A DNA stretch of 64,000 nucleotides, from positions 183,882 to 247,881 of the forward strand of contig NZ_CADCXY010000004.1 in NCBI RefSeq assembly GCF_902806985.1, read 5' to 3'. Made by a program: the position numbers and the translations under genes. The number at the start of each line of letters is the position of its first letter. Positions within the stretch are counted from its first letter, which is position 1. Positions 62,298 through 64,000 of the stretch are shown here, piece after piece. A model generated the notes under the pieces. The model saw only the letters and a list, made by a program, of their open reading frames with translations, searched no databases and was not told where the DNA came from. The stretch is from Pseudidiomarina piscicola (GTDB lineage Bacteria; Pseudomonadota; Gammaproteobacteria; Enterobacterales; Alteromonadaceae).

Positions 62298-62307
62298 TCG
62301 CAGCGCT
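62282..62307. terminator. Bidirectional terminator between hemY and yceI
   Basis: AGCGCTGCGA (62282-62291) and TCGCAGCGCT (62298-62307) are perfect 10-bp arms with a 6-base loop. On the minus strand five T residues follow, serving yceI; on the plus strand a weaker T-rich stretch follows, serving hemY. Confidence 0.85.
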
Positions 62308-62326
62308 GTTCAATTTTACCGCTCAA

Positions 62327-62905
62327 TTACTGACGAATACCTTCAATTGAAAGGTACATGTCGACCGTTTCAGCAGCTGGTCCTAAATCATAATCAAAGC
62401 CAAACTCAGCTGGCGTTAGTGTAACCATCCCTTCAAAACCACGGCGAAAGCCACCCCATGGATCAGCGCCCGCACCGACTTCGGTCACATCGATAGCAAT
62501 CGATTGAGTAACGCCACGCAAGGTTAAATCACCCGTCAGAATACCGCTGCCATCACCATTCGGAGCATAGCTGGTCGATACAAAGCTCGCTTGTGGATAG
62601 TCTTCTACTGCGAAGAAGTCGTCGCTACGTAAATGCTTATCGCGTTCTGCATGGTTGCTATCTAAGCTAGCGGTATCAATGGTGACTTCCACTGATGCAG
62701 CACTTGGATTGCTCTCGTCAAAGCTAAACGAGCCTTCGAATTCAGTAAATTCGCCCAGCAAGTAGCTGTAGCCCAAGTGACTAACTTTAAATTGTATGAA
62801 GGCATGTTGTCCGTCAATATCAATCACATAGTCTTCTGCTTGCGAATTTGCGCTGACGCCCATCAAGGCGGTACTTAGTAGTGATGCAAGTAGCAATTTT
62901 TTCAT
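62327..62905 (-). CDS. yceI: YceI-family periplasmic lipid-binding protein
   Basis: A 192-residue secreted protein with a signal peptide (MKKLLLASLLSTALMGVSA, cut near SQA-ED) and the YceI barrel motifs YVIDIDGQHAFIQFKVSHLG, FSFDESNP, VTIDTASLDSNHAERDKHL and FDYDLGPA. The family binds polyisoprenoid lipids such as quinones in a beta-barrel. It lies 10 bases after the cytochrome b561 gene, a common pairing. Confidence 0.93.
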   Translation of the reverse strand: MKKLLLASLLSTALMGVSANSQAEDYVIDIDGQHAFIQFKVSHLGYSYLLGEFTEFEGSFSFDESNPSAASVEVTIDTASLDSNHAERDKHLRSDDFFAVEDYPQASFVSTSYAPNGDGSGILTGDLTLRGVTQSIAIDVTEVGAGADPWGGFRRGFEGMVTLTPAEFGFDYDLGPAAETVDMYLSIEGIRQ

Positions 62906-62915
62906 GGTAAACCTC

Positions 62916-63458
62916 CTACGGTTTTGGTTTCAGCATACGCTTAAGCGTGTCATGCTTATCTATAAAATGATGTTTCAAGGCCGCTAAAGAATGCCCTGCA
63001 GCTAAAATCACAAGACTCAGTGCTGCATACCAGTGCACGTCACCAGCTACGTCTTCCTGCTGCGGCAGCCCGGTGATTAGAGCGGGAATCTCAAACCAGT
63101 CGAATACGGATATACCGCGACCATCCGCCGTCGAAATTAAATAACCACTGATCATCGTCACCAACAGCAATGTGTACAACAAGCCGTGCCCGGCTCCTGC
63201 TGCAACCTGCTCAAACCGCGTTCCATAAGCCACGGGCTTGGGGTTTACCCAGCGCCAAAGCAAACGAACGAGAGTCAGCAACAATAACAGCAGACCAAAA
63301 GATTTATGCCACCAAGGCCCTTCGCGATACCAGGGATCGTAATAGCTAAGAGTTAACATCCAATAACCCAAAGCAAAAAGACCAATGACGGCCACGGCCG
63401 AGAGCCAATGAATTGCGATAGCGATCCAGCCATAGCTAGATGAGTCATTCTTCAACAT
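62916..63458 (-). CDS. Cytochrome b561
   Basis: A 180-residue diheme membrane cytochrome with four helices. Heme-ligand histidines lie in IAIHWLSAVAVIGL, WHKSFGLLLL, AGHGLLYTLLL and HWYAALSLVILAAGHSLAALKHH (two in the last region). It probably moves electrons from quinol to a periplasmic acceptor, and with YceI forms a common two-gene unit. Confidence 0.92.
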   Translation of the reverse strand: MLKNDSSSYGWIAIAIHWLSAVAVIGLFALGYWMLTLSYYDPWYREGPWWHKSFGLLLLLLTLVRLLWRWVNPKPVAYGTRFEQVAAGAGHGLLYTLLLVTMISGYLISTADGRGISVFDWFEIPALITGLPQQEDVAGDVHWYAALSLVILAAGHSLAALKHHFIDKHDTLKRMLKPKP

Positions 63459-63666
63459 AAGCTGTTCCTAAATAAACACGGTATTATTTTAGTTTAATTG
63501 AGGGAAATGAATAGCGGTAAAAATAGGCAAATCCGTTCGGTTAAAGCGAATGAAGGGCAAAGGCGAAGAGCGTTGTTCGTGCGTTCGGCTGCGCCTCACT
63601 GTTCGTTGTTCGTACGCGCTTCGCGCTGCTCGCAAAGGCGAAAGCGCTGTTTGTTTTATCTTTTTC

Positions 63667-63694
63667 AAACAGCGAACAGCAAACAGCAAACATC
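63667..63694 (+). repeat. Array of four 7-bp units (first)
   Basis: The units read AAACAGC, GAACAGC, AAACAGC, AAACATC. A run of T precedes and a CTTTCGCTC stretch follows. The pattern is repeated 59 bases later. Confidence 0.85.
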
Positions 63695-63725
63695 GCCTTT
63701 CGCTCTTGCTCTTTTTGTCTTTTTC

Positions 63726-63753
63726 AAACAGCGAACAGCGAACAGCTAACATC
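63726..63753 (+). repeat. Array of four 7-bp units (second)
   Basis: The units read AAACAGC, GAACAGC, GAACAGC, TAACATC. Both arrays end in ACATC and are flanked by the same T-rich sequence, so the larger repeat is about 59 bases. Confidence 0.85.
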
Positions 63754-63887
63754 GCTCTTGTCTTTGCTTTTTTTAAACGACGAACAGTGAGGCGCGAGCC
63801 GAACGTACGAACAACGAACAGCGCAGCGTACGACCAACGAATAGTGAGGCGCAGCCGAACGCACGACCAACGCTCTTTTGTTTCCAC

Positions 63888-63918
63888 AAAAAAAAAGCCC
63901 CCAGCGTTAGCTGAGGGC
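63888..63918 (-). terminator. rRNA operon terminator
   Basis: On the minus strand GCCCTCAGC pairs with GCTGGGGGC around a TAAC loop, followed by nine T residues. It lies directly after the 5S rRNA end. Confidence 0.9.
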
Positions 63919-63931
63919 CTCTTCTAAATTA

Positions 63932-64000
63932 AAGCCTGGCGGTGTCCTACTCTCACATGGGGAAGCCCCACACTACCATCGGCGCTGAAGCGTTTCACTA
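63932..64000 (-). rRNA. rrf: 5S rRNA, 3' end only
   Basis: On the minus strand the bases match the 3' half of gammaproteobacterial 5S rRNA, including GTGAAACGC-type AGTGAAACGCTTCAGCG, GATGGTAGTGTGGGG, CCCCATGTGAGAGTAGG and the terminal GCCAGGC. The 5' half lies beyond the window, so the 23S and 16S genes are expected further right on the minus strand. Confidence 0.95.

Larger units (their letters stand above)
63573..63872. repeat. Three copies of a roughly 46-bp element, one inverted
   Basis: The unit contains GAACAGTGAGGCGC followed by AGCCGAACG. One copy is inverted (about 63573-63620). Two follow in direct orientation (about 63775-63825 and 63826-63872) with a few changes such as CGCG for CGC. 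The inverted copy and the last direct copy could pair over most of their length. Confidence 0.8.
63459..63931. other. Gene-free repeat block between cytochrome b561 and the rRNA operon
   Basis: These 473 bases contain no convincing gene. Open frames up to 132 codons run through both strands only because the region is built from repeats that avoid stops; they are rich in R and S and lack ribosome sites. The block contains three copies of a roughly 46-bp element and two arrays of 7-bp units, listed separately, and the rRNA terminator. Confidence 0.75.

Noticed and set aside
63667..63753. The heptamer arrays as a CRISPR array
   Set aside because: Units are 7 bases and contiguous, without 25-40-base spacers, and no cas gene is present.
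63489..63927. Open frames of 83-132 codons on both strands in the repeat block
   Set aside because: They consist of repeated R/S/A-rich translations of the heptamer and 46-bp repeats, overlap each other on both strands, have no ribosome sites and look like no protein family.

Overview
The window looks like a chromosomal segment of a marine-type gammaproteobacterium in or near the Alteromonadales; Idiomarinaceae is my best guess. The order lysA-dapF-DUF484-xerC-yigB-uvrD and the hemCDXY cluster are gammaproteobacterial. So are UbiT/U/V, CyaY and the TrhP/YfhL pair. The taxon is inferred from gene content and order, not from any search. I see no insertion sequence, phage gene, CRISPR array, tRNA or integrase island.

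The left 37.8 kb is a nearly complete anaerobic nitrate-respiration and molybdenum-cofactor region. In order it holds: partial moeB and nnrS; a double-length NarK transporter; ubiU-ubiV-mog, ubiT and hemN for oxygen-independent ubiquinone and heme synthesis; nrdG-nrdD for anaerobic dNTP synthesis; quinol nitric oxide reductase norB; and narGHJI-ppiC. The narX sensor and narL regulator follow, split by an opposing, degenerate NarK-like gene, then moeA and a phenylpyruvate/indolepyruvate-type decarboxylase. Next is the nine-gene operon moaA-mobA-moaBCDE-modABC, and finally trhP-yfhL.

Regulatory sites tie this region together. Four 16-bp NarL-type 7-2-7 inverted heptamers lie before narK, narG, narL and moaA. 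FNR-type boxes lie before hemN, nrdG, trhP and probably narK. A sigma-54 promoter with two upstream GGT-N7-ACC NorR-type sites precedes norB. A structured leader resembling a Moco riboswitch precedes moaA. The inferred logic is that oxygen (FNR), nitrate/nitrite (NarX-NarL), nitric oxide (NorR, not encoded here) and cofactor level (riboswitch) each act on a different part of one respiratory programme.

From 37.8 to 48.2 kb the content is accessory. It includes a LysR regulator divergent from a gcdH operon with a fused 2-oxoacid dehydrogenase E1 and a FabD-like acyltransferase without the malonyl-binding arginine. It also includes an MscS channel paired with an unrecognised P-loop-like protein, dgkA, a prokaryotic glutamate-receptor-type ion channel followed by a Vgb-like beta-propeller protein, and a LysE-family exporter.

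From 48.2 to 63.5 kb are mostly housekeeping genes: recQ, rarD, uvrD, yigB, xerC, DUF484, dapF, lysA, lptM, cyaY, hemCDXY, yceI and a cytochrome b561. The last 0.5 kb holds a complex repeat block, an rRNA terminator and the 3' end of a minus-strand 5S rRNA, so an rRNA operon lies just beyond the window.
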